Source: Tissierellales bacterium (GTDB taxonomy: Bacteria > Bacillota > Clostridia > Tissierellales > Tissierellaceae). From it: a DNA stretch of 64,000 nt. Of the stretch, positions 9,122 to 16,778 are shown one piece after another. The notes below the pieces were generated by a model. It ran no database searches. It was given only the letters and a program-made list of their open reading frames with translations, and was not told the DNA's origin. The number at the start of each line of letters is the position of its first letter. The stretch's first letter is position 1. The stretch is taken from contig JACIXZ010000003.1 in assembly GCA_014360205.1 (NCBI GenBank), forward strand, positions 62,001 to 126,000, in the 5' to 3' direction. A program made the translations under genes and the position numbers.

Positions 9122-10268
9122 AATATCTTAATATTGCTGATATAGGTTTTTCTACAGGTAGATTTTCTTTCTCCATTACATAAACTTTTCCACCATTAAA
9201 CAATGTCTTAAGAGCTATATAATCCAATAAATCTGTATTTGAACCGACTTCTTCATTAGTTACTTCTACTTCAAATTTTTCTTCATCAAACTTCCCAAAC
9301 AGTTGATAATCCTCTGCTACAAAAAGAGTTTCGACATTTCCGCTATAACTTAATTTTACTAGTTCTTTTGCTTCTTCACAAACGAGTTGTGGATTAGCAT
9401 TTTTCAATTCTAATAATCGATTTTTATCTTTATCTATATGATTTTGTATTATTTTTGAATATATTTCTACTGCTTTTTCATGAACTTCTTTTGGTTTTAC
9501 ACCTATTGGGCTGCCTTTGATATATTCATCTAATATGTTTTTATATGAACTTACTTCCTTGTACATAGAGTATATATATTCAACACTGTAAATAATCAAA
9601 GGTTTTTTTGTGTCACTGATTAGTTTGCAAACTCCCTTATCTATATTTCTAAATAAATTGGATAACTCAATTTTCTCAGTTTTGCTCAGTTCATGAAGAC
9701 TGTGCATTCTGCCACCAAATCCTCTTGCAGCACCTTTGGGACTAGTTGCTTCTTGATGTAATTCATTACCTGGGACAAAATCTCTTACCAACTCATCTAT
9801 CTGAGGAGCTTCTATTTTATTTATCTCAAAAGGAGTAGCTTCATATAAGTTAACTTCCTCTTGACTAAGTGTTAAGATATAAAAATCTGATAATTGAGTA
9901 AAATATTTTAATAGTGGTCTTATATAAAATCTATTTGATACAATAGACAATTCTTTAAATTTCACAGGAAGTGAAAAATAAGTAAAGAAATCATCTGATA
10001 AAAATATTGCTAGTCCATCTTCTTGATATTGCCAAAATATAGTTTCATCTACTAATCTGTTTGCTGGTTTTAATAAATTATCTATATCTCTTTTGTTATA
10101 GCCTAGACTAGATAATTTCTTTTCTACCTCATTAAGTCTATTCTTTAAAATAATTCTATTTTGGTTTACTTCGATGCCAGCTCTAAAGGTAGGCATATAA
10201 ATAGATATCAATGCCCTTCCTTCGAAATTAGACAAATTCATTATAGTATTGAGTTCAAGTCTTTTCAT
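9120..10268 (-). CDS. Bacterial eRF1-like (baeRF family 3-type) protein
   Basis: This 382-residue soluble protein appears to be a bacterial member of the archaeo-eukaryotic release-factor superfamily (baeRF). Recognisable blocks are the N-terminal ISIYMPTFRAG, FWQYQEDGLAIFLS (about 80-95), FYILTLSQEEVNLYEA (about 130-145) and the C-terminal LFNGGKVYVME ... AILRY. I see no GGQ tripeptide, so peptide-release activity is not supported. The biochemical role of these bacterial proteins is not established; ribosome- or RNA-related functions have been proposed for the superfamily. ATG at 10268 is preferred over 10274 because the GGGGGAG site is too close to the earlier ATG. It stands alone between terminators. 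Confidence 0.7.
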   Translation of the reverse strand: MKRLELNTIMNLSNFEGRALISIYMPTFRAGIEVNQNRIILKNRLNEVEKKLSSLGYNKRDIDNLLKPANRLVDETIFWQYQEDGLAIFLSDDFFTYFSLPVKFKELSIVSNRFYIRPLLKYFTQLSDFYILTLSQEEVNLYEATPFEINKIEAPQIDELVRDFVPGNELHQEATSPKGAARGFGGRMHSLHELSKTEKIELSNLFRNIDKGVCKLISDTKKPLIIYSVEYIYSMYKEVSSYKNILDEYIKGSPIGVKPKEVHEKAVEIYSKIIQNHIDKDKNRLLELKNANPQLVCEEAKELVKLSYSGNVETLFVAEDYQLFGKFDEEKFEVEVTNEEVGSNTDLLDYIALKTLFNGGKVYVMEKENLPVEKPISAILRY

Positions 10269-10361
10269 CAGCATCTCCCCCTTTATTATTCGTAGTCAAT
10301 ATTAAACTGTCTTATATAATAATTACCACATTTAACCTATTATAAACACTTATAAACAATA

Positions 10362-10390
10362 TTGTATAAAAGCATTTAAGATGTTATAAT
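10362..10390 (+). promoter_or_regulatory. Promoter of the MerT-like selenoprotein gene
   Basis: A perfect -10 TATAAT (10385-10390) is preceded at 17 bases by TTGTAT (10362-10367). Transcription would start within or just before the CsoR-like palindrome, about 25 bases before the gene. Confidence 0.6.
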
Positions 10391-10395
10391 ATAAC

Positions 10396-10414
10396 AAACC
10401 CCGTATGGGTATGG
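10396..10414 (+). promoter_or_regulatory. CsoR-family operator-like site
   Basis: ACCCC-GTAT-GGGT followed by ATGG is a G/C-tract dyad with a 4-bp core in an otherwise AT-rich intergenic region. It resembles the known operator of copper-sensing CsoR repressors (TACCC-core-GGGTATGG). It lies between the -10 box and the ribosome-binding site, where a repressor would block transcription. A regulator of the CsoR/RcnR/CstR group sensing copper, another thiophilic metal or persulfide is inferred, and none is encoded in this window. Confidence 0.5.
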
Positions 10415-10423
10415 AGGTGCTAT

Positions 10424-10723
10424 ATGAAAGAGAAATTAATGGGTTTATCATCAATATTAACAGCTCTATTTGCTAGCCTTTGCTGAAGTGGTACGCTTAT
10501 ATTAGCAACCCTAGGTCTAGGGTCTTTAGGAAGTGCTTATTTTTCAAATATGACTCAATATAAACCTTTATTCGTCTTGATAACAGGGATCTTGATTTAT
10601 AAAGGCTATACTCAATTAGAAAAAAAGAAGGCTTCAAAATCTACTAAAGTGTTTTTCTATGTATCTTCGGTTATAGCAATAATAATGCTATATCTGCCTA
10701 CTATAATAAGGTTTGTGAGCTAA
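10424..10723 (+). CDS. MerT-like small membrane transporter, probable selenoprotein (in-frame TGA = Sec)
   Basis: ATG at 10424 follows GGAGG by six bases. The frame reads 20 codons, meets TGA at 10484-10486, then stays open for 78 more codons to TAA at 10721, giving 99 residues with TGA read as an amino acid. The product aligns by eye with mercuric-ion transporter MerT: a Cys-U pair where MerT has Cys-Cys at the end of helix 1, then LILATLGLGSLGSAYF, a YKPLF motif matching YRPIF, helix 2, a Lys-rich loop and helix 3. A SECIS-like hairpin follows the TGA. A likely role is import or handling of a thiophilic metal or selenium/sulfur species through a selenolate-thiol pair. Simple pseudogenisation is the alternative, but the promoter, operator, ribosome site, frame and terminator are all intact. 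Confidence 0.75.
10484..10523 (+). other. Bacterial SECIS-like element
   Basis: Downstream of the in-frame TGA, ACCCT (10508-10512) pairs with AGGGT (10519-10523) around the six-base loop AGGTCT. The loop is the same as in the E. coli fdhF SECIS as I recall it, with G in the second loop position. It begins 26 bases after the TGA, within the usual bacterial range. The element would bind SelB and direct Sec insertion. The host needs selA, selB, selC and selD, which are outside this window. Confidence 0.65.
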
Positions 10724-10751
10724 ATTTTTAGTATTTGTACTGTATATATTT

Positions 10752-10777
10752 TAAGTCTAGCCTTTTGGCTAGACTTA
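10752..10777 (+). terminator. Terminator of the selenoprotein gene
   Basis: A perfect 11-bp stem (10752-10762 with 10767-10777) closes a TTTT loop 28 bases after the TAA. It is followed by a short T-containing tract. It supports transcription of the whole TGA-interrupted frame as one unit. Confidence 0.65.
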
Positions 10778-10876
10778 TCTTATACACAATATTTTATTAG
10801 TAGCTGTTTTTTATAAAAATTTCTTTTTCTTAATTCTTGTATTCTGATTTGAGCTATCATAATGGGAAATAATAAA

Positions 10877-11449
10877 TCAATTTCTAAAAACCACTTTGTT
10901 AGATTTAATATCATCTATAATAACAAGTGATTCTAAATTAAATCCTCTGTCTCTGATTAGTTTTCCTCCATCTTGAAAGCCTTTCTCAATTACTATCCCT
11001 ATCCCCTCTATTTTAGCATTTGCTTGATCTATAATATCAATAAGACCTTCTAATGCTTTTCCATTTGCTAAAAAATCATCAATTATCAATATTTTATCTT
11101 CCTTATCTAAAAATTTCTTAGCAACACGAACTGTGTAGGTTTCATTCTTAGTAAATGAATAAACTTTGCTCTCATATGTATTATCATCTAAATTTGTAGA
11201 TATAGTCTTTTTTGCAAACACCACATCTACATTGAAATATTGTGCAGTAATTGCTGCTATAGCAATACCAGAAGCTTCTATGGTCAATATTTTGTTGATA
11301 TTTTTGTGTTTAAATCTCTCGTAAAACTCCTTGCCTATTTCATTTAACAAACTTATATCTAATTTATGATTTAAAAAAGAGTCTACCATTACTATATTAT
11401 TTCCTCTAACTGTACCGTGTTCAAGTATCATTTTTTTTAATATTTCCAT
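10877..11449 (-). CDS. xpt: Xanthine phosphoribosyltransferase
   Basis: This 190-residue cytosolic type I phosphoribosyltransferase converts xanthine (and usually guanine less well) plus PRPP to XMP for purine salvage. The PRPP-binding loop [11 protein letters not shown] (about residues 120-130), the early VDSFLNH and the later [14 protein letters not shown] are characteristic of Xpt. A GTG at 11452 is in frame, but the ATG at 11449 is better spaced from GGAGGC. A TATAAT -10 lies at 11471-11476. I looked for a purine riboswitch in the leader and found none, although one is common upstream of xpt in Firmicutes, so control here is different or absent. Confidence 0.93.
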   Translation of the reverse strand: MEILKKMILEHGTVRGNNIVMVDSFLNHKLDISLLNEIGKEFYERFKHKNINKILTIEASGIAIAAITAQYFNVDVVFAKKTISTNLDDNTYESKVYSFTKNETYTVRVAKKFLDKEDKILIIDDFLANGKALEGLIDIIDQANAKIEGIGIVIEKGFQDGGKLIRDRGFNLESLVIIDDIKSNKVVFRN

Positions 11450-11629
11450 CACATCGCCTCCATTTAATTTATTATACTAATATAGCTTAGCAAAATAATC
11501 AACAAAAAACACAAACTTTTCTATTTAATTAAACAATCAACGAGAATTAAAATTACCAAATATAACTAAATTCCTATATAACTATTTGACTTAAATATTG
11601 TATAATTTTATTATGAGGGGGGGATATTT

Positions 11630-12892
11630 TTGGATGATAAATTGTTGTCTATTTTAAAAAATCAAGTATTTAAATCATTAGGTTGTACAGAGCCAGCAGC
11701 TGTAGCGATGGCAGTAGCTCGAGCAAGAGAAATATTAGGTGGAAAAGTCGAAAGTTTAGAAGTCCGTGTAAATACGAATATTCTTAAAAATGCCATGAAC
11801 GTTGGTATTCCCTATACTGATGAGAAAGGACTTTTAATGGCGTGTGCAATTGCAATGGTTAAAGGAAGTTCTTCAGATAAGCTTGAGGTTTTAAACAATG
11901 TAGATGAAGATACTTTAGATTTAGCCAAAAGTATAATCTCACAAAATAAGATAAAAATAGATGTAGATTTTGACAAAAAATTCTTTTACATAGAAATAGA
12001 CGCCTATTATAAAAATAACTTCTCTAAAGTTATTGTCAAAGAAAACCATAAAAATATCTGTTATGAGTCGTTAAATGGACATGTAATAAAAAACGAAAAT
12101 GATTTATCAGATAAAATAAATTTAAGAGATGAAATATTGAATTTTACTATTAGCGACCTAATAAATTTCTCTAGAAATATAGACATAAAAGCACTGGATT
12201 TTATAAAAGAAGGTATTGATATTAATTTGCGTTTAGCTAATATTGGAGCGACCCAAAATCTTGGAATTGGTATGAGTAGAGTATATATGAGTGATATCGG
12301 TGATGTATATAAAAAAGCGAAAGCTCTAACTGTAAGTGCATCAGAAGCAAGGATGTCAGGTTATCCATTGCCTGTTATGAGCTCTGCAGGTAGTGGAAAC
12401 CATGGTTTAGTAGCTATTGTACCATTGGCTGTTATAGGAGAAGAACTGGGCAAACCATACGAAGAAATCATTCGTGCAATTACACTTAGTCACTTAATAA
12501 CAATATATGTTAAAGCACATATAGGCACACTAAATCCAATATGTGGTTGTTCTGTTGCATCTGGGGTTGGGCTAAGTGCAGGTCTTACCATGCTTAATGG
12601 AGGCAATGATAGTCAAATAAAATCGAGTATAAACAATACTCTTGCAGGTGTATCAGGTATGTTCTGTGATGGAGCAAAAACAGGATGCGCTTATAAACTA
12701 TCTATTTCTGTTACAGCAGCCATAGAAGCTTCCAACCTAGCTATTTCAGGTGTTTCTATCCCTAGTGACAATGGCATACTCGGAAACAGTCCAGAAAAAT
12801 CTATTGAAAATCTGAAGTCCGTAACTTCTAAAGGAATGAAAGATGTTGACAAGGAAATTTTGGAAATAATGCTCAGCAAGCTATATTATTAA
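11630..12892 (+). CDS. L-cysteine desulfidase / serine dehydratase alpha-like protein (UPF0597, CyuA/YhaM type)
   Basis: This 420-residue cytosolic enzyme belongs to the UPF0597 family, related to the alpha chain of iron-sulfur L-serine dehydratases. Characterised members break L-cysteine down to pyruvate, ammonia and sulfide. Cys residues that fit Fe-S ligation occur in LGCTEPAAVA (about 20-29), NPICGCSVASG (about 304-314) and CDGAKTGCAY (about 347-356). Start TTG (11630) follows a GGGGGG site by six bases; no ATG gives a better start. A -10 TATAAT lies at 11601-11606. Its stop region overlaps the convergent ogt by four bases. Confidence 0.85.
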   Translation: MDDKLLSILKNQVFKSLGCTEPAAVAMAVARAREILGGKVESLEVRVNTNILKNAMNVGIPYTDEKGLLMACAIAMVKGSSSDKLEVLNNVDEDTLDLAKSIISQNKIKIDVDFDKKFFYIEIDAYYKNNFSKVIVKENHKNICYESLNGHVIKNENDLSDKINLRDEILNFTISDLINFSRNIDIKALDFIKEGIDINLRLANIGATQNLGIGMSRVYMSDIGDVYKKAKALTVSASEARMSGYPLPVMSSAGSGNHGLVAIVPLAVIGEELGKPYEEIIRAITLSHLITIYVKAHIGTLNPICGCSVASGVGLSAGLTMLNGGNDSQIKSSINNTLAGVSGMFCDGAKTGCAYKLSISVTAAIEASNLAISGVSIPSDNGILGNSPEKSIENLKSVTSKGMKDVDKEILEIMLSKLYY

Positions 12893-13356
12893 TAAATTTT
12901 TTCAATCTCAAGGAGGGCTTTCTTTATATCAAGTCCTCCTTTATATCCAACAAGAGATTTATCTGCACCTACCACTCTATGACATGGTACTATTATAGGG
13001 ATAGGATTTTTATTGTTTGCTCCACCAACAGCTCTATAAGCTTTATCGTTGCCTATGGACTTTGCAATTTCACGATATGTCTTTGTTTCCCCAAAAGGTA
13101 TTTTCAACAATTCATTCCAGACTTTTATTTGAAATTCAGTCCCACTTAATCCAATAGGAATCGTAAACATTTTTCTATCCCCATTAAAATATTCTTCTAG
13201 TTCATTAACTGTCTTTTTTATTAAAGGAGTCACCTCCATTTCATATGAATTTGCTATCATATCTTCATTGTATTCAATTCGTACTATTTTGTTTTCAATT
13301 TGATATATGTTTATTTTCCCAATTTTACTTTCAAACGAATAAGCATATCTATGCAT
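12889..13356 (-). CDS. ogt: Methylated-DNA--protein-cysteine methyltransferase
   Basis: This 155-residue suicide repair protein takes the methyl group from O6-methylguanine in DNA. It has the active-site block IIVPCHRVVGA with the acceptor Cys near residue 123, and the helix-turn-helix segment TKTYREIAKSIG with the arginine finger in AYRAVGGAN. Length fits the Ogt/MGMT class without an Ada domain. It begins one base after the stop of the membrane J-domain gene, so the two are probably co-transcribed. It overlaps the 3' end of the convergent desulfidase gene. Confidence 0.95.
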   Translation of the reverse strand: MHRYAYSFESKIGKINIYQIENKIVRIEYNEDMIANSYEMEVTPLIKKTVNELEEYFNGDRKMFTIPIGLSGTEFQIKVWNELLKIPFGETKTYREIAKSIGNDKAYRAVGGANNKNPIPIIVPCHRVVGADKSLVGYKGGLDIKKALLEIEKIY

Positions 13357-13357
13357 T

Positions 13358-14155
13358 TCAATTTGCTCCCTTTTTTATGTTTTTATATCTTTCAATATTT
13401 TCTTCAGTTAAAAATTCATATGCATCATTTATTTCTTGAAATTTTCTAGTAGCATCAGGAGATTTATTAAGATCCGGATGATACTCTTTAGCTTTTTTCC
13501 TATAAGCTAATTTTACTTGATAAATATCTGTATCAGGCGATAATCCTAATAATTTGCAACTATTTTCGTATTTACTGATAAATTCTGTCGCAGGATTTTG
13601 ATAAGTTGTACCATTGTATTGCCCACTTGTATTCTGATAATAGCCCTGATATCCCCTGTTGTAGCTCTGATACTCTTGCCACTGCCTAAATCTTTCTTCC
13701 CAAGCTTCCCTTTCTCTTCTTTGTCTTTCTTCTCTTTCCTTTCTTTCTCGTTCCTCTTCCATATGCCTGTATTTTTTGCCGTACTCATTAAATGATTTAT
13801 ATTCTGCTTTCTCTTCAGTAAGATATTTACTTAAGTCAAACAAATACTCTGTTACAATATATTTTAAGTATTGTAAATAGGATATAAATTTTTTCCCTAA
13901 AATAGGGATTACAATAAATAAAGTAATGACTATTATTGTTATAGGATTAAATAACAATGCTATTCCAATTGGTGAAAATAAAAGAAATATTACTAATATT
14001 CCACCCATAGCAATAAGAGTCAATAATATTCTTCCTAAACCAATAATCAAGTTAACTATTGTTTGAAATATCCAAATAAAAAAATCAAAAATGTATGAAA
14101 TCGCCTTAGCTATTCCATAAATAACTTTTCCAGCTAAATTTTTAAAAAAATTCAT
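13358..14155 (-). CDS. Membrane-anchored J-domain protein
   Basis: This is a protein of about 265 residues. From the chosen start it has two or three hydrophobic segments in the first 90 residues, then a highly charged Arg/Glu helix (HMEEERERKEREER), a Tyr/Gln/Gly/Asn-rich linker, and a C-terminal J domain (about 205-260) with the HPD tripeptide in EYHPDLNKSPDA. It should recruit and stimulate DnaK at the membrane through the cytosolic J domain. It lacks the zinc and substrate-binding domains of DnaJ. The ATG at 14155 (or 14158) follows AGGGG; the upstream ATG at 14194 has no ribosome site. The client is unknown. Confidence 0.85.
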   Translation of the reverse strand: MNFFKNLAGKVIYGIAKAISYIFDFFIWIFQTIVNLIIGLGRILLTLIAMGGILVIFLLFSPIGIALLFNPITIIVITLFIVIPILGKKFISYLQYLKYIVTEYLFDLSKYLTEEKAEYKSFNEYGKKYRHMEEERERKEREERQRREREAWEERFRQWQEYQSYNRGYQGYYQNTSGQYNGTTYQNPATEFISKYENSCKLLGLSPDTDIYQVKLAYRKKAKEYHPDLNKSPDATRKFQEINDAYEFLTEENIERYKNIKKGAN

Positions 14156-14229
14156 CATTATCCCCTTTAAATTTATGTGAAATATACTAATCATACTAAC
14201 TTAATGATAACAAAAATACAACTAAAAAT

Positions 14230-14259
14230 AAAAGGTTCTGAAATCATTCAGAGCCTTTT
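14230..14259 (-). terminator. Terminator overlapping the end of the CBS gene
   Basis: Arms of 13 bases (14230-14242, 14247-14259; one G-T pair) close a four-base loop and include the last codons and stop of the CBS gene. AAAA/TTTT ends give a T-run on the minus strand, followed by ATTTTTAG. Good intrinsic terminator. Confidence 0.75.
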
Positions 14260-14705
14260 GGAAATAAGTAATTCATTATATCTTTTCTTGAAATTATTCC
14301 AACCAATCTATTTTGATCATCTAAAACAGGGAGTCTCTTTACCTTTTTTTCTACCATCAAGGTTGCTGCTTCTTCTACAGTAGCATTTTCATTGATTGTT
14401 ATTACTTCATCAGTCATTACATCTTGCACAAAAATACCTAAATCCTTCTTCAGTTCTTCAAAAAATCTTTTAGGAGTGTCCAAATAAATTAGCCCTCCTA
14501 GAATTTCTATCGCTTTTGGTCCTTTTATATTTGTTCCTCTTCTTATTAAATCGCCTTCTGTAACAATTCCTTTAAGATTGCCGTCATCATCCACTACAGG
14601 AGCTCCACTTAAGTTTTTTTCAGTAAAAAGTCTTGCGCAATCTTCTACTGTGTCATTTAATTTAATGGTATAAACTTCTTTAGTCATGATATCTTTTATT
14701 AGCAT
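14244..14705 (-). CDS. Tandem CBS-domain protein
   Basis: This 153-residue protein consists of two CBS motifs forming a Bateman module: DIMTKEVYTIKLNDTVEDCARLF...GAPVVDDDGNLKGIVTEGDLI and VMTDEVITINENATVEEAATLM...RLPVLDDQNRLVGIISRKDIM. Such modules bind adenosine nucleotides and act as energy or ligand sensors, often through partners. No other domain is attached, so the target is not evident. It starts 14 bases after the nicotinamidase gene and likely shares its transcript. Its 3' end carries a terminator. Confidence 0.9.
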   Translation of the reverse strand: MLIKDIMTKEVYTIKLNDTVEDCARLFTEKNLSGAPVVDDDGNLKGIVTEGDLIRRGTNIKGPKAIEILGGLIYLDTPKRFFEELKKDLGIFVQDVMTDEVITINENATVEEAATLMVEKKVKRLPVLDDQNRLVGIISRKDIMNYLFPKGSE

Positions 14706-14719
14706 ATAATCCCCCCTAT

Positions 14720-15274
14720 TTAGATAAAATCAACTCTTTTCTCTACTAAATCAGCTAAGTTTTTATTGTGCCCATCCTCATCTACATAACCTATGCCTTT
14801 TAAAAACACCTTAACTTTTCTACCACTATTTAATAAATCAAGAATAGTCTCTCTTACGCAAAATTCACTGGCTATACCACACACAACAACTTCATTTTGA
14901 AGTATTTCACCTAATATTTGGTCATTTGAATTCTTTGCATAAAATGCTGAATATTCCTCTATTTCATCATCTATACCCTTATAAAACATGTTTTTATCAT
15001 TTGGTCTATTATCTACATCTATTAATTTTTCATAAAATGCATCATCTAATTTCGATCCATTTTGATTTTGAACACAATGAACTGGCCATACTCCCCCATT
15101 TATCTCAAAGCTCTTGTTAGTTGCTGTATGCCAATCCAATGTATAATAAACATTGACATCATTGTTGTTTATAAAATCAATTATATTATTAACAGCCTCT
15201 TTAGCATGTTTACATGCTAGGCTGCCTTCTATAAAATCATATTGGCAATCTATCACCACTAAGTCCATCCCCAT
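14720..15274 (-). CDS. pncA: Nicotinamidase-type cysteine hydrolase
   Basis: This 184-residue isochorismatase-superfamily enzyme probably deamidates nicotinamide to nicotinate for NAD salvage. The catalytic triad is visible: Asp in VVIDCQYDF, Lys in FYKGID, Cys in GIASEFCVRET. A metal site is suggested by DWHT and by the His of WPVHCVQ, a nicotinamidase-like block. The open frame extends to 15328, but the ATG at 15274 follows AGAGGTG and begins directly before the conserved strand; the longer form would run into the upstream gene. It begins 11 bases after the ferritin-like gene in the same direction. Confidence 0.85.
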   Translation of the reverse strand: MGMDLVVIDCQYDFIEGSLACKHAKEAVNNIIDFINNNDVNVYYTLDWHTATNKSFEINGGVWPVHCVQNQNGSKLDDAFYEKLIDVDNRPNDKNMFYKGIDDEIEEYSAFYAKNSNDQILGEILQNEVVVCGIASEFCVRETILDLLNSGRKVKVFLKGIGYVDEDGHNKNLADLVEKRVDFI

Positions 15275-15285
15275 CAATTTCACCT

Positions 15286-15771
15286 CTAGTATTCTTCTCT
15301 TATGCCAAATTCTGCTGATTCTACCCACTCTTCTGCTTTTCTAAGCAATTCTACAATATTGTTAAATAATTTATAATGATTTTGTTCTTGCTTTATTAAA
15401 AAATCTAGCAATACTCTTTCTTCATCATCCTTTGCAAGTTCTCTCATTTTATTATACAATTCAATGCTTTCATTTTCTTTTTGAAGAGCAAACCTATATA
15501 CATCTATTTGTTTAGGGTCTGTTTCAGTATCAATCTTAAAGTCCTCTTCGTTTTTAAATAAATAATCAAAATCGATCTCTTCTTTAGCTTCTGGTATAGT
15601 ATAATCAATTTTCTTTGAAAAATTCTCTAGTAATTCTCTATGTTTTCTTTCTTCGTTCGATAGCAATCTAAACACTTTAGATATTTCTTTTCCTTCATAT
15701 TTATCTGCTTGTTCTTTATAAAAAGTCTCACCATCGGTTTCAATTTGAATAGCCATTTCTATATAATCCAT
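15286..15771 (-). CDS. Ferritin-like (rubrerythrin-type) diiron protein without rubredoxin domain
   Basis: This 161-residue, mostly helical protein has carboxylate/His pairs expected of a diiron four-helix bundle: ETDGETFY, LSNEERKHREL, QKENESIELY and IKQEQNHYKLF. Rubrerythrins reduce peroxide, and members without the C-terminal rubredoxin domain, as here, are less well understood. Oxidative-stress protection or iron handling is the likely theme for an anaerobe. It is first of a probable three-gene unit with the nicotinamidase and CBS genes. Confidence 0.82.
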   Translation of the reverse strand: MDYIEMAIQIETDGETFYKEQADKYEGKEISKVFRLLSNEERKHRELLENFSKKIDYTIPEAKEEIDFDYLFKNEEDFKIDTETDPKQIDVYRFALQKENESIELYNKMRELAKDDEERVLLDFLIKQEQNHYKLFNNIVELLRKAEEWVESAEFGIREEY

Positions 15772-15923
15772 AAAAACCCCTCCTAAAATTTAATAATTTA
15801 TAGTGACTTTATACCCATATTTTCACATATATCCCAACGTAGATATTACTATTTTATAAAATTATTTTCTGTGATATATTATATTTGTTCTAATTCATAA
15901 ATTTAATATGCGAGGAGATAACT

Positions 15924-16769
15924 ATGAAATTTAATTTAAAAAGATTTGTTTACATCAATACAGGCTTAATCATAATGACTATAGGACTTTATTTCTTTCT
16001 TATGCCTTCTAATCTAGCAGTCGGTGGTGCTACTGGATTAGCTATGATTTTAAACTATTTAGTGCCTTCTATCCCTATGGGAGTTATACTGGCAATTCTA
16101 AATGTAATACTATTTATTTTAGCTTTTATCGCAATAGGTAGAGATTTTGGCGGATACACAGTGTATTCGTCTTTTGCATTCTCAGCAATGATAGCATTAT
16201 TTGAAACAATAATTCCTATGAATGAACCTTTTACAGATGATTTATTCATCAACCTAATATTTGGAATATTGATAACTGGAATTGGTATGGGTATAGTATT
16301 TAATCAGGATGCATCCACTGGTGGTACAGATATTATCGCAAAAATTATAAATAAATATACAGGAATAGCCATGGGCAAATCACTATTGATTGCAGACTTT
16401 TTAATAGTTCTTTTTGCAAGTTTTGTATATGGTGCTAGATTAGGAATGTATGCTTTATTAGGTATTGTTATAAACTCTTTTGTCATAGACAAAATCATCT
16501 CTGGTTTCAATGTAAAAATGAATATGACCATAATATCAAAAGAGCTTGATAATATAAACGACTTCATATTGAATGAAATTGGCAGGGGTACTACAATCTA
16601 TTTAGCAATTGGAGGATATTCGAAAGAAGAACGAAAGATTATCAATACCATAGTTTCTAGAAATGAATATGTAAGAATTAGAGATTATATAAGAAGCATT
16701 GACAATAAGGCTTTTATAGCAGTATCACATATAACTGAAGTTGAAGGTGAAGGCTTCACATTTAATTAG
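15924..16769 (+). CDS. YitT family membrane protein (DUF161/DUF2179)
   Basis: This 281-residue protein has five or six hydrophobic segments in the first 190 residues, with the glycine-rich AVGGATGLAM and the DASTGGTDIIA blocks typical of YitT proteins. A cytosolic C-terminal DUF2179 domain follows (RGTTIYLAIGGYSKEERKII). The family is widespread in Firmicutes and presumed to be transport-related, with no settled substrate. GAGGAG precedes the ATG. truA follows nine bases downstream, so the two are likely co-transcribed. Confidence 0.88.
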   Translation: MKFNLKRFVYINTGLIIMTIGLYFFLMPSNLAVGGATGLAMILNYLVPSIPMGVILAILNVILFILAFIAIGRDFGGYTVYSSFAFSAMIALFETIIPMNEPFTDDLFINLIFGILITGIGMGIVFNQDASTGGTDIIAKIINKYTGIAMGKSLLIADFLIVLFASFVYGARLGMYALLGIVINSFVIDKIISGFNVKMNMTIISKELDNINDFILNEIGRGTTIYLAIGGYSKEERKIINTIVSRNEYVRIRDYIRSIDNKAFIAVSHITEVEGEGFTFN

Positions 16770-16778
16770 AGGTGAAAT

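Noticed and set aside
10484-10486. The TGA as a nonsense mutation making a pseudogene
   Set aside because: The frame stays open for 78 codons with continued MerT similarity. The TGA replaces precisely the second motif Cys, and a SECIS-like hairpin follows. Pseudogenisation remains possible but is less economical.
11586-11606. TTGACT and TATAAT as a -35/-10 pair before the desulfidase gene
   Set aside because: The spacing is only nine bases, too short for a standard promoter. Only the TATAAT is kept as a -10 candidate.
11453-11629. Possible purine riboswitch upstream of xpt
   Set aside because: Neither strand of the leader shows the conserved three-way-junction core. Only a TATAAT promoter motif and AT-rich sequence are present.
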